From the NCBI RefSeq assembly GCF_001012825.1, contig NZ_LCZJ02000065.1, forward strand, positions 100,374 to 145,662: DNA of 45,289 bases. The letters are read 5' to 3'. Under the pieces are notes generated by a model, which worked only from the letters and a program-made list of their open reading frames with translations, was not told where the DNA came from and made no database searches. Below are positions 1-8,077 of this stretch, piece after piece. Within the stretch, counting starts at the first letter, position 1, and each line of letters begins with the position of its first letter. The DNA is from Paenibacillus etheri. Lineage in GTDB: Bacteria; Bacillota; Bacilli; Paenibacillales; Paenibacillaceae. Position numbers and translations under genes: made by a program.

Positions 1-170
1 CGATCGTGACACCAACACCAACGCCGATCGTGACACCAACACCAACGCCGATCGTGACACCAACACCAACGCCGATCGTGACACCAACACCAACGCCGGT
101 CGTGACACCAACACCAACGCCGATCGTGACACCAACACCAACGCCGGTCGTGACGCCAACACCAACGCCG
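1..170 (+). repeat. 24-bp coding tandem repeat (VTPTPTPI units)
   Basis: About seven near-identical 24-bp units encode VTPTPTPI or VTPTPTPV. They differ mainly at an ATC/GTC codon (Ile/Val) and at one ACA/ACG wobble. Such arrays change length by slippage or recombination, so the copy number probably varies between strains. The array continues past the left edge. Confidence 0.85.
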
Positions 171-677
171 ACTCCGTCGCCGGAAGCAACGCCAACGCCG
201 ACTCCGTCGCCGGAAGCAACGCCAACACCGACACCGTCGTCGGAAGCAACGCCAACACCGACATCGTCATCGGAAGTAACGCCAACACCGACGCCAATAC
301 CGGAGACTCCGGTGTTCCCGACACCAACACCTTCATTTGTAATTGGCACTATCGTTGTTAATGATGATCCTGTGCCGCTGGGCCCTGTAGCTTCGCCGAC
401 TCCAGCACCAGTACCGACACCAACACCAACACCGTCGAGCAACACAGAGATACTTGTTGATGATGAAGAGATTCCATTAGGACCAGTACTGACAGTAACA
501 CCAACGCCGTCACCGGAAGATATTGCTGTAGTGGATGATACAATCCCGCTAGGTAATCCACCTGTGGATGAACTTCCAAAAACGGGAGAATCAAGTCCAA
601 TCCCTTATTATGAAGCTGGTCTAGGTTTTGCGCTTATCGGATTGCTAATGAGAAATAGATTCTCGAACAAGAAATAA
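1..677 (+). CDS. LPXTG cell-wall-anchored surface protein with Thr-Pro repeat stalk, 3' part
   Basis: The gene is open at the left edge; the frame begins at base 3 and its start lies outside the window. The visible part opens with tandem VTPTPTPI/V octapeptides, each a 24-bp unit, then [10 protein letters not shown]-type units. Three copies of a VDD-x-IPLGP-like motif follow ([29 protein letters not shown]). The end is a classical sortase signal: LPKTG, a hydrophobic segment ([12 protein letters not shown]) and a basic RNRFSNKK tail. The Thr-Pro region is expected to be an extended wall-spanning stalk and the protein should be covalently linked to peptidoglycan by sortase A. The functional head domain is upstream and unseen, so the role cannot be stated. 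Confidence 0.9.
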   Translation, partial: IVTPTPTPIVTPTPTPIVTPTPTPIVTPTPTPVVTPTPTPIVTPTPTPVVTPTPTPTPSPEATPTPTPSPEATPTPTPSSEATPTPTSSSEVTPTPTPIPETPVFPTPTPSFVIGTIVVNDDPVPLGPVASPTPAPVPTPTPTPSSNTEILVDDEEIPLGPVLTVTPTPSPEDIAVVDDTIPLGNPPVDELPKTGESSPIPYYEAGLGFALIGLLMRNRFSNKK

Positions 678-726
678 TAAACGGTGATTGTAGCGTGAAC
701 ACAAGCTATGCCGTGAAGAGTAGAAG

Positions 727-766
727 AGCCGCTTTCGGGACATATTCCGATGGCGGTTTTATTTTG
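727..766 (+). terminator. Rho-independent terminator after the LPXTG gene
   Basis: AGCCGC pairs with GCGGTT (one wobble) around an inner TCGG/CCGA stem, followed by a T-rich run (TTTTATTTT). It lies 50 bases after the stop codon. Confidence 0.6.
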
Positions 767-849
767 TAATGATTGTTATATTTTGGCGCACTCTAAGTAG
801 ATGCTATACTGAATTACAACAGATATGAGGAAAGGACGGGGAAGATGAA

Positions 850-1785
850 TTGGTATGGTTTTTCATTATCGCTGTCATTGTTATAGGAGCTCTGATCTAT
901 GCTGGCTTTTTCTTTTATGGAATTGCTATTAAACGAGCGCCTAAGGAATTCTTGAGTAATAATCGTGATTTGAAGGTTGATCCCCCGGTTGCCGGGGCTT
1001 CTTGGGGTGAAGGTAAGGATTGGATCTCCAGTCAGAACTTTGAAAATGTTGAGATTACATCTGGGAATGGACTACAACTTAGAGGATACTTGCTCCTTTC
1101 GGATCGTGCTGAAGGACGTACAGCGATTCTAGCCCACGGTTATTCTGGAAAAGGGAAGGATATGGGGGCTTACGCCAAAATTTATTACGAGAGAATGGGC
1201 TTTAATATCCTGATTCCTGATGCCAGGGGGCATGGGGAAAGTGCTGGGAATTATATTGGTTTTGGATGGCATGAACGTAAGGATTATTTGCAGTGGATTG
1301 AATATATGATTAAAAGCACTGGACCCAGTGCTCAAGTGGTGCTTCATGGGGTCTCTATGGGTGGTGCTACAGTGCTAATGACCTCGGGAGAAAATCTCCC
1401 ACCGCAGGTCAAAGCAATTGTCTCAGACTGCGCTTACAGTTCAGTTAAAGCACAATTAGCCTACCAACTACGGCGTATGTATCGCTTGCCAAGCTTCCCT
1501 TTTATCCAAAGTGCGAGTCTGGTTACTCGTCTGAAGGCAGGGTATGGTTTTAGTGAGGCGTCTGCCTTGAAACAGGTGCGTAAAGCGAAGGTGCCGATTC
1601 TTTTTATTCATGGCGATGTGGATAACTTTGTACCGTATAGTATGATGAATGAATTGTATGAGGCATGTCAAAGTCCCAAAGAGAAGTTCGTAGTGCCACA
1701 AGCAGGGCATGGGTTAGCTTATGATATGGATAAGATGGGATATATAAACGCAGTCACAGCTTTTGTGAATCGGTATGTAAATTAG
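850..1785 (+). CDS. alpha/beta hydrolase with N-terminal membrane anchor
   Basis: The protein has 311 residues. One N-terminal hydrophobic helix (residues about 2-26) probably tethers it to the membrane; an alpha/beta-hydrolase fold follows. Visible hydrolase motifs are the oxyanion-type AHGYSG, the nucleophile elbow GVSMGG, an acid-loop candidate HGDVDNFVP and the catalytic His in QAGHG. It resembles the Bem46/YqkD-like serine hydrolases of bacilli, whose substrate is unknown. The start is TTG at 850, preceded by AGGAAAGG; an ATG at 845 is in another frame and stops after 13 codons. It stands alone between two terminators. Confidence 0.85.
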   Translation: MVWFFIIAVIVIGALIYAGFFFYGIAIKRAPKEFLSNNRDLKVDPPVAGASWGEGKDWISSQNFENVEITSGNGLQLRGYLLLSDRAEGRTAILAHGYSGKGKDMGAYAKIYYERMGFNILIPDARGHGESAGNYIGFGWHERKDYLQWIEYMIKSTGPSAQVVLHGVSMGGATVLMTSGENLPPQVKAIVSDCAYSSVKAQLAYQLRRMYRLPSFPFIQSASLVTRLKAGYGFSEASALKQVRKAKVPILFIHGDVDNFVPYSMMNELYEACQSPKEKFVVPQAGHGLAYDMDKMGYINAVTAFVNRYVN

Positions 1786-1803
1786 CTGCCCTGAACGTAG
1801 ACA

Positions 1804-1850
1804 GCGCCCGATATCCGCTAGGTAGCGGTTATCGGGCGCCTATATTTTTC
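1804..1850 (+). terminator. strong Rho-independent terminator
   Basis: GCGCCCGATA pairs with TATCGGGCGC, then after one T-T mismatch CCGCT pairs with AGCGG around an AGGT loop. The 36-nt hairpin (1804-1839) is followed by CTATATTTTTC. It ends the hydrolase transcript. Confidence 0.85.
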
Positions 1851-2440
1851 CACACATGGCATGTGTCCTTATGTAAGGTTCGTACAGCCATGCTTTTTCG
1901 TTATATTCATCCCCCGCCGTTCGTGAGTAACGGGTGTCTTAATTCCTTGTTATTTCCAGCAGCCGTGTGGCGAGAATAATCCTTCCAATACGACAAAAGC
2001 CCTACCTCTCTTTTGCCCTTGCGGCTCCATTGACCGCGCCAGTGTGAATCGGAATGCTATATTTCGAATTTAGTCTCATAAAAAGGAAAGTTTCTGCAAG
2101 AAAACATGAAGCCTCTGTGTCCAAAATGCCGAAGTGTAAATAGTCGGCCTGACATCTTCTTGATGGGGATATTCAATATATCGAAAAACAAATACGATAT
2201 AAATATAACACAGTATTGTTTAAAAGGCAAATATAATAATGAATTCCAAGATAAGGGTGGTTTGATTTAGGAGGGGAACAAGTAGAGCAAGAGAAAGTGT
2301 TTGATTCAAATATAACGTGTGCGGGATTATTTGTGGATTAATTCGGAAAAGCTAGAAAGCCAGAGTAAATGGGACTGTGGGGCTTATTTTGCGTGCCTAT
2401 TTTGTGAACTGTTCTCTAAAACTTACATTAAACACCAACA
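1851..2440. other. 590-bp intergenic region without a convincing gene
   Basis: No frame with a start and ribosome binding site is convincing. Two dyads are visible: ACACATG-G-CATGTGT at 1852-1866, and TATATCG/CGATATA at 2177-2201 with an 11-base spacer. A strong AGGAGGGG at about 2269-2276 leads into a 20-codon open stretch that lacks a start codon at the right distance. A TTTGTGAAC motif at 2401-2409 resembles the ResD-type direct repeat of B. subtilis and lies upstream of the promoter described next. The region may be a long regulatory leader or gene debris. Confidence 0.4.
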
Positions 2441-2444
2441 TTGA

Positions 2445-2473
2445 TTGAAGGATTGAGGGTAGACCGTTATAAT
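2445..2473 (+). promoter_or_regulatory. sigma-A promoter of the NusG-II/Gx/ECF run
   Basis: A -35 box TTGAAG (2445-2450), a 17-bp spacer and a perfect -10 box TATAAT (2468-2473) lie about 40 bases before the first start codon. It could drive the whole co-directional run to 10288, because every gap inside the run is 100 bp or less. Confidence 0.7.
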
Positions 2474-2514
2474 TAATAAGTCTGGATTTTAATTAAAAAA
2501 TAAGGGAGATTTTT

Positions 2515-2904
2515 ATGAAACGCGCAGATGTGTGGTTGATTTCCATCGTGTTGATTGCTGCGCTCGCTTTTCTCGCACCGAGATGGTTTTCGGACAATGA
2601 TGATAAAGGTGGGGCCGGTAAAAATCTCGTAGCCAATGTAACTGTGGACGGCGAGTTATTTAAAACGGTAGAGCTAACGAAAGAAGAACAAACCATTGAG
2701 GTCCGTACCGATCGCGGCTACAACATCTTGAAGGTGCATGATTACGGGATTGAAATGTACGATGCCGACTGCCCGGATCAAGTATGTCTAGGTTTTGGTT
2801 TTATTACCCTGCCCAAACAGACGATTGTCTGCCTACCGCATAGAGTATTAGTGGAAATCACAAGTGCGTCGGGGGAGGATGATATAGATGCCTATGTCCA
2901 GTAG
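2515..2904 (+). CDS. NusG domain II-containing membrane-anchored protein (EetA-like)
   Basis: The protein has 129 residues: an N-terminal transmembrane helix or uncleaved signal (residues 7-24) and an extracytoplasmic NusG_II/DUF1312 domain. The conserved tail of that family is clear: YDADCPDQVCLGFGFI, then IVCLPHRVLVEI, with three cysteines. It is not the transcription factor NusG. Proteins of this family sit beside Gx-type membrane proteins in flavin-based extracellular electron transfer loci (EetA and EetB, as I recall the naming). Here the next gene is exactly such a Gx protein, overlapping by 17 bp. Start ATG at 2515, preceded by AAGGGAG. The biochemical role of the domain is not established. 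Confidence 0.85.
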   Translation: MKRADVWLISIVLIAALAFLAPRWFSDNDDKGGAGKNLVANVTVDGELFKTVELTKEEQTIEVRTDRGYNILKVHDYGIEMYDADCPDQVCLGFGFITLPKQTIVCLPHRVLVEITSASGEDDIDAYVQ

Positions 2905-3445
2905 TGAATCAGCAACAGCTTTGAAAAGAACGGTAATTATTGCGATTTTTGCCGCAGTAGCGGTAGTGCTTAGTCTAATAGAGGCACAGATTCCGTTGTC
3001 AGGAATGGGGCTGGTGCCAGGCGCTAAACTAGGATTAGCTAACATCATGATTTTGACCTGTATTTACTTTTTACGTGGACGGGACGCATTCCTGCTTGTC
3101 ATCCTCAAAACACTGCTTACTGCATTTCTGCTAGGTACTTTTTCAAGCTTGCTGTTCAGCTTATTCGGTTCTCTGTTTAGCTTTGTTGTAATGTTCGTGT
3201 TAATGCTGATTAGTGGCAAAGGTAAGAGTATAAGCTTGATCGGCATTAGTATAGCTGGCGGAATTGCACATAATATCGGTCAGCTGCTGGCAGCTTCTAT
3301 GGTATTCTCATCTCTTAGTATTTTTTATTATCTTCCCATGCTGCTGATCACTGGAGTAGTAACAGGAATTGCCGTGGGCTATGCAGTCCGTTATTTGGTG
3401 GCTTCATTGTCAAAAATATCGTTGTTTGAAGAGTTTTTGGACTGA
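2888..3445 (+). CDS. Gx transporter family membrane protein (ECF S-component-like, EetB-like)
   Basis: The protein has 185 residues with about five or six transmembrane helices and belongs to the Gx_transp family, often misnamed 'heptaprenyl diphosphate synthase component I'. The family signature LSGMGLVPGAKLGLANI near residues 36-52 and the later GGIAHNIGQL are visible. The fold is that of substrate-binding S components of ECF importers. Direct linkage to ecfA1-ecfA2-ecfT suggests it is the S subunit of this module; the substrate is unknown, and a flavin, quinone precursor or metal is possible. Start ATG 2888, with GGGGGAGG about 8 bases upstream inside the previous gene, so translation is probably coupled. 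Confidence 0.85.
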   Translation: MPMSSSESATALKRTVIIAIFAAVAVVLSLIEAQIPLSGMGLVPGAKLGLANIMILTCIYFLRGRDAFLLVILKTLLTAFLLGTFSSLLFSLFGSLFSFVVMFVLMLISGKGKSISLIGISIAGGIAHNIGQLLAASMVFSSLSIFYYLPMLLITGVVTGIAVGYAVRYLVASLSKISLFEEFLD

Positions 3446-3465
3446 TTAGTCACATCAGCGGAAGG

Positions 3466-4329
3466 ATGACTAACATGAACGAATCATATGAAGGTCAAGA
3501 ATTAGAGGGAGAAGGACAAGCTATCATCTCTCTGGATGGGGTATCGTTTGGTTATGATCCTGAGCATCCGATTCTTCAAAATATAACGTTATCTATCTCC
3601 CAGGGACAATGGGTTAGCTTGGTTGGTCCCAATGGCTGCGGGAAGTCTACGCTAGTTAAGCTACTGAATGCTCTGCTGCCTAAGGGTGCTGGCGAGATTG
3701 TGGTTAGTGGTATGCAGCTGAGTGAGGAAACGATTGGAAGCATTCGGCAATGCATCGGTATGGTATTCCAAAATCCAGATAATCAGTTTATTGGAGCCAC
3801 TGTAGAGGAAGATATCTTATTCGGCCTGGAAGGGCTTTGTTTGTCGTATGCAGAAATGGCTGAGCGGCTGCACTCTTATACGACGAGGCTGGGAATAAAT
3901 CATCTGTTGTCCAAACATCCAGGTGAGCTGTCTGGAGGCCAGAAGCAGCGTGTCGCTATTGCTTCCATTCTTGCTATGGAACCAGGCATCGTCATTTTTG
4001 ACGAGGCCTCTTCTATGTTGGATGAGGGGAGCAGAAATGAGCTTCTTGGCATTTTGCAGGATATGCGAGCGGAAGGAAAGTATACGATCCTTATGATTAC
4101 GCATGATGCAGATGAGATTCTGGCATCGGATCGGGTACTTGCGCTGCATGGAGGTGGTTTGGCTGCTGATGTTACACCGGCGGAGCTGTTCCGGAACGAG
4201 GAGCTTCTGCAAAAATGCCATCTGTGCGAGCCGTATCCTTGGCGTCTTGCGCGCGAGCTGCAGAATCAGGGTATTCATGTGGATGTTCCCGCCAGTGAAA
4301 AGGAGTTTATAGACACGTTATGGCCATAG
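3466..4329 (+). CDS. ecfA1: energy-coupling factor transporter ATPase EcfA1
   Basis: This is the ABC ATPase subunit of an ECF-type importer. Walker A is GPNGCGKST (54-62), the Q-loop FQNPDNQ (101-107), the signature LSGGQ (155-159), Walker B IVIFDEASSML (about 175-185) and the switch His in THD. DEASS in place of DEPT is typical of EcfA1. EcfA1 and EcfA2 form a heterodimer that drives the membrane scaffold EcfT. The spacing of GGAAGG favours the second ATG at 3475 over 3466. The gene overlaps ecfA2 by 10 bp. Confidence 0.93.
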   Translation: MTNMNESYEGQELEGEGQAIISLDGVSFGYDPEHPILQNITLSISQGQWVSLVGPNGCGKSTLVKLLNALLPKGAGEIVVSGMQLSEETIGSIRQCIGMVFQNPDNQFIGATVEEDILFGLEGLCLSYAEMAERLHSYTTRLGINHLLSKHPGELSGGQKQRVAIASILAMEPGIVIFDEASSMLDEGSRNELLGILQDMRAEGKYTILMITHDADEILASDRVLALHGGGLAADVTPAELFRNEELLQKCHLCEPYPWRLARELQNQGIHVDVPASEKEFIDTLWP

Positions 4330-5225
4330 AATTACAGCAAGTAAGTTACTCCTATGCTGACCGAAGCCTATGGAAGCTGACGGCGCTCCGCGATATTAAC
4401 CTCAGTGTTCCACTAGGCTCCATGGTTGGTATTGCTGGGGCGACAGGCTCTGGTAAATCGACGCTGCTGCAGTTGTTTAACGGGATATTGAAACCAACGG
4501 AGGGCACGGTAAAAGTACTCGATGTAACCATCCAGGCCGGTGAGAAATCGCCTAAGCTAATGCCACTGCGCCGTAGAGTCGGATTGGTATTTCAATTTCC
4601 GGAGCAGCAAATGTTCGAAGAGACCGTCGAAAAGGATCTCATCTTCGGCCCTCTTAACTTCGGCATGAGCCTCGAAGAGGCAAAGGCACGTGCAAGACAG
4701 GCGATGCTGGATATGGGTCTGGATTTGGCGCTGCTAGAGCGGAATCCTTTTAAATTGAGCGGTGGGCAAATGCGCAAGGCAGCTATTGCATCCGTGCTAG
4801 CTATGGACCCTGAGGTCATTGTTCTGGATGAACCTACGGCTACGCTTGATCCCATCAGCCGTGCAGAGCTAATCCGCTTGCTGGAACGATTATGTCGTGA
4901 GCAGGGCAGAACGATCATTGTTGTCACGCATCGGATGGATGAGCTATTGCCTTACGCGGACAACTGGCTTGTCCTTAAAGAGGGGAGTACGGCGTTTCAG
5001 GGCAGCGTGAAGGCGCTGGCAGATGACCCTTCGATTCTAGAACAATGTGGCTTGACGGTTCCACAGTCCCTTCGTTACTGGCGTGCAGTCGCTGATCGCT
5101 TTGATCTTACGGATGAAGCTCCCCGCTTGACGGCAGAGAGCTTAGCAGAGCTGATCGCTTCGCTGCCATCGGGATCAGGCAACTCCAGCGAGCAGCACGA
5201 AGGAAAGAGGGATGACTATGAATGA
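4320..5225 (+). CDS. ecfA2: energy-coupling factor transporter ATPase EcfA2
   Basis: This is the partner ATPase of EcfA1, 301 residues. Walker A is GATGSGKST (40-48), the Q-loop FQFPEQQ (91-97), signature LSGGQMRK (146-153), Walker B VIVLDEPTATLDP and switch HRMDE. The LSGGQMR form and FQFPE Q-loop are characteristic of EcfA2. A Ser/Gly-rich tail of about 20 residues follows the ATPase domain. The start ATG lies inside the end of ecfA1 and the gene overlaps ecfT, so the three are co-translated. Confidence 0.93.
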   Translation: MAIELQQVSYSYADRSLWKLTALRDINLSVPLGSMVGIAGATGSGKSTLLQLFNGILKPTEGTVKVLDVTIQAGEKSPKLMPLRRRVGLVFQFPEQQMFEETVEKDLIFGPLNFGMSLEEAKARARQAMLDMGLDLALLERNPFKLSGGQMRKAAIASVLAMDPEVIVLDEPTATLDPISRAELIRLLERLCREQGRTIIVVTHRMDELLPYADNWLVLKEGSTAFQGSVKALADDPSILEQCGLTVPQSLRYWRAVADRFDLTDEAPRLTAESLAELIASLPSGSGNSSEQHEGKRDDYE

Positions 5226-6009
5226 GAAGCTAATCATAGGGCGTAGTATTGAGACCGGTTCATGGGTGCACAAGCTGGATGCTCGTGCCAAAATCACCGG
5301 AATGCTATTATACGTAGCCGTTATCCTGCTCTCCCGTTCGTGGATGGCTATGGCGCTGCTGGCTATTTTCTCAATAGCTGTTATGGCTTCCACTCGGATT
5401 CCGCTTAAATACTTCCTGAAAGCAGCCAAGCCTTTACGTTATTTAATGCTATTTATCTTTATCGTACAGCTGCTGTCTGTGAAGACGGGTGAGGCGGTGC
5501 TAACTCTTGGTTCGTGGTCTATCTATGAGGGAGGGCTAAGATTAGGCGCATTCTCGGTCATCCGTATGTTTTTTCTGATCACTTTCACGGCGCTACTAAC
5601 ATTCACCACAACGCCAGGTAAGCTGAATCAAGGATTAGAGGGGATTTTGGCTCCTTTCAAAAAGTTTGGTTTGAAGCCCGACCGTATCACACTGATGATC
5701 AGCATTTCACTTCGTTTCATTCCTACGATTCTCGACGAGTCGCAGATTATCATGAAAGCGCAGGCCTCGCGGGGTGCTGATCTGAAAGAGCTACCTTTGA
5801 AGGAAAAGGGACGAATGTTAGTATCCTTGCTGGTTCCGATTATTGCTAGTGCGTTTAGGCGTGCACAGGATCTGGTATATTCCATGGAAGCCCGTGGCTT
5901 TCGTATGGATGCTCCGCGTAGCCAGTATCACCGCCTAAGGTGGGGCATATTCGATACTATTTTTATTACTATGTTTATTGTAATGGGGATTGCAGTAGCT
6001 TTGGTGTAA
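5212..6009 (+). CDS. ecfT: energy-coupling factor transporter transmembrane protein EcfT
   Basis: The protein has 265 residues and is the membrane scaffold that couples EcfA1A2 to S components. The two coupling motifs with Ala-Arg-Gly are visible: ASRG (185-188) and EARGF (226-230). Hydrophobic helices flank them, and KLDARAKI at 21-28 is the usual N-terminal motif. The ORF begins at 5212, but AGGAAAG at 5201 gives better spacing to the second ATG at 5218. It overlaps ecfA2 by 8-14 bp. This module lies outside the ribosomal-protein locus where the housekeeping ecfA1A2T usually sits in bacilli, so it may be a dedicated second copy. Confidence 0.92.
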   Translation: MTMNEKLIIGRSIETGSWVHKLDARAKITGMLLYVAVILLSRSWMAMALLAIFSIAVMASTRIPLKYFLKAAKPLRYLMLFIFIVQLLSVKTGEAVLTLGSWSIYEGGLRLGAFSVIRMFFLITFTALLTFTTTPGKLNQGLEGILAPFKKFGLKPDRITLMISISLRFIPTILDESQIIMKAQASRGADLKELPLKEKGRMLVSLLVPIIASAFRRAQDLVYSMEARGFRMDAPRSQYHRLRWGIFDTIFITMFIVMGIAVALV

Positions 6010-6052
6010 AGTACAACTTGTATGGAGAGTATCAACTTGGGAGGGAACTTGA

Positions 6053-7978
6053 ATGGCACGTTATTTTAATGGTAGAGAGATTGAATTATTAGCACCCGCA
6101 GGAACGTTTGAGATTTTCAAGGAAGTGATCCAGGCACGATGTGATGCAGTTTATTTTGGTGGGCCTGTATTGAATATGAGAATGATGCGTAAAGGATATA
6201 ATCTGTCTCATGAGGAGATCGTAGAGGCACTAGATATTGCTCACCGTCTAGACAAAAAAGTGTATATCACAGTGAATAACCTATTTAGTGAAGAAGATGT
6301 GGAAGAGGCTAAAGAATATCTGCGCTTCCTTGACGGTGCTCGTCCTGATGCATTGATTGTTCAGGATATGGCCGTGCTGGAGTTAATTCGCGAGATGGAG
6401 CTTGATCTTCCTATTCACTCTTCGGTCATGATGAATGTTCACAATCTGGAAATGATCTACGCATTGCGTGATCTGGGTGTAAGTCGTGTGGTTACATCGC
6501 GGGAAATGGATCTGCAGACAGCTAAGCTACTAGGTCAGCGGAGTGGGATGGAACTGGAGTATTTTATTCACGGGGATATGTGCTCGGTTCACGGTGCGAA
6601 TTGTTACTTCAGCTCCCATGTATTCGGTATGAGCAGTAACCGGGGGAAATGTATGAAGCCTTGTCGCTGGGATTATCGGGTTAAAAAAGACGGGTATGTA
6701 TATCCGGCTGAATACCCCCTAGCTGTAAAAGATATGTTCATGTATGAGCATCTTCCGGAATTGATTGAATCAGGGATTACCTCCTTCAAAATAGAGGGCC
6801 GCATGCGGGATAAGGATTTTATGGTGATGCTGGCGAATAGCTACGGCGAAGCCATTGACCGGTATATCGATGATCCGATTGGCTTTGATCGTACGGTAGA
6901 TACGAAAGAGCTTTATAAAAACCGTAAACGTGACTTTTCGACGGCGTATGCATTCGGCAAACCAGGACTGACTAACATTAACCGCCGTTATGAAGGAACT
7001 GGTAAATTCTATAGCACTGGAAAAGTATTCAGTACACCAACTGCAGAGCGTGAGCTGTCTGAGAAACGAGTGGAGCAGTTACGGGAAAGATTGGCTGAGG
7101 TCGAGCAGCCGCAGAAGACAAAAGCTAAGTTAGCTGTACGTGTGAATAATATGGAACAGGCACGGATGGTCTTAGAGCTTGGTGTAGATAGCCTGTACTT
7201 GCCAGGGGATGTATTTGAACCAGATAAACCTTTTACAAAGCGTGACATCAAGGAACTGGGTGAGCTAAAGGGCGATAGCAAAATCTACTTGGGTTTACCA
7301 CGTATGATGACCGAGCTACATTTTGACCAATATGATCAATTGCTTGGCGGAGAACGCTTGCCGATTGACGGTATTATCGTTACAAATTTGGGAGCCATTC
7401 GTCGTTACAACAATACAGGTTATCCGTTAATTGGGGACAGTAATTTAAATGTATACAATCATCTTTCAGCGCAATTATATGCTAACTTAGGTTTGACTCA
7501 GCTTTCAGTATCGCCAGAAATGACGCTAGAGCATTTTGCTACTTTTGCCTCTCGTTGTGAAACACCTTTGGAAGTTGTTGTTCATGGTACACCTGCACTA
7601 ATGTATATGGAACATGATCTTTATGAGAATACTGAGTTAATGGAGCCTATTGCTGAAGAGGATAATCAATATGTACACAATAATGTATTGGTTCTAAAGA
7701 CAGACCAAGGTGAGAATCCGGTATATCGTGATCAGCACGGCCGTTGCCATCTTTTATTCGCAAAAGAGCTCTGCTATTTACCTTTATTGAGTGAGATGAA
7801 TGGACTAGGGATATCAAGCTTCCGTATTGAAGGAGCAACCTATAGCGTCGAACAGCTACGTGAAATTATTATTTCATATCAACAGGCAATTAACGGATCC
7901 GATAGGAAGGATGACATGCTGGGGGGCCTTAAGCCGATCTATGCTGGCTATACTTTGGGCTCGCTGCAGTTTAATTAA
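6053..7978 (+). CDS. U32 family 'peptidase' (iron-sulfur TrhP/UbiU-like family)
   Basis: The protein has 641 residues. The N-terminal half is a U32 TIM-barrel-like domain (ELLAPAGTFE, DAVYFGG near the start). The conserved cysteines are seen at C177, C184, C200 and C204 (MCSVHGANC then KCMKPC), the set that binds a [4Fe-4S] cluster in studied U32 proteins such as UbiU/V and TrhP. The C-terminal part is a second, collagenase-like region. Despite the name, characterised members act in hydroxylation of tRNA, rRNA or quinones, not clearly in proteolysis. Its place 43 bp after ecfT and upstream of a UbiA-like prenyltransferase makes a redox or quinone role worth considering. Start ATG 6053, with GGGAGG ahead. 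Confidence 0.85.
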   Translation: MARYFNGREIELLAPAGTFEIFKEVIQARCDAVYFGGPVLNMRMMRKGYNLSHEEIVEALDIAHRLDKKVYITVNNLFSEEDVEEAKEYLRFLDGARPDALIVQDMAVLELIREMELDLPIHSSVMMNVHNLEMIYALRDLGVSRVVTSREMDLQTAKLLGQRSGMELEYFIHGDMCSVHGANCYFSSHVFGMSSNRGKCMKPCRWDYRVKKDGYVYPAEYPLAVKDMFMYEHLPELIESGITSFKIEGRMRDKDFMVMLANSYGEAIDRYIDDPIGFDRTVDTKELYKNRKRDFSTAYAFGKPGLTNINRRYEGTGKFYSTGKVFSTPTAERELSEKRVEQLRERLAEVEQPQKTKAKLAVRVNNMEQARMVLELGVDSLYLPGDVFEPDKPFTKRDIKELGELKGDSKIYLGLPRMMTELHFDQYDQLLGGERLPIDGIIVTNLGAIRRYNNTGYPLIGDSNLNVYNHLSAQLYANLGLTQLSVSPEMTLEHFATFASRCETPLEVVVHGTPALMYMEHDLYENTELMEPIAEEDNQYVHNNVLVLKTDQGENPVYRDQHGRCHLLFAKELCYLPLLSEMNGLGISSFRIEGATYSVEQLREIIISYQQAINGSDRKDDMLGGLKPIYAGYTLGSLQFN

Positions 7979-8077
7979 TTGTATTTTAATGGGAAAATAG
8001 TTACCGCTGTGTGATAGGGTGGTGCACAGGACTCTATGAATAAGTTACTATTTTCACAAAAGGAGAGAGAACCCTTC

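Noticed and set aside
1-170. Regular repeats that could suggest a CRISPR array
   Set aside because: The units are contiguous 24-bp coding repeats without spacers and stay in one open frame ending in LPKTG.
358-600. Minus-strand open frame opposite the LPXTG gene
   Set aside because: It is a shadow of the repetitive coding strand, with no ribosome binding site and a biased composition.
2266-2340. Small frame after AGGAGGGG in the 1.85-2.44 kb gap
   Set aside because: No start codon lies at a usable distance; the only in-frame GTG would give a 14-residue peptide.
2515-2904. NusG transcription factor
   Set aside because: Only the NusG-II (DUF1312) type domain is present behind a transmembrane helix; there is no NGN or KOW domain.
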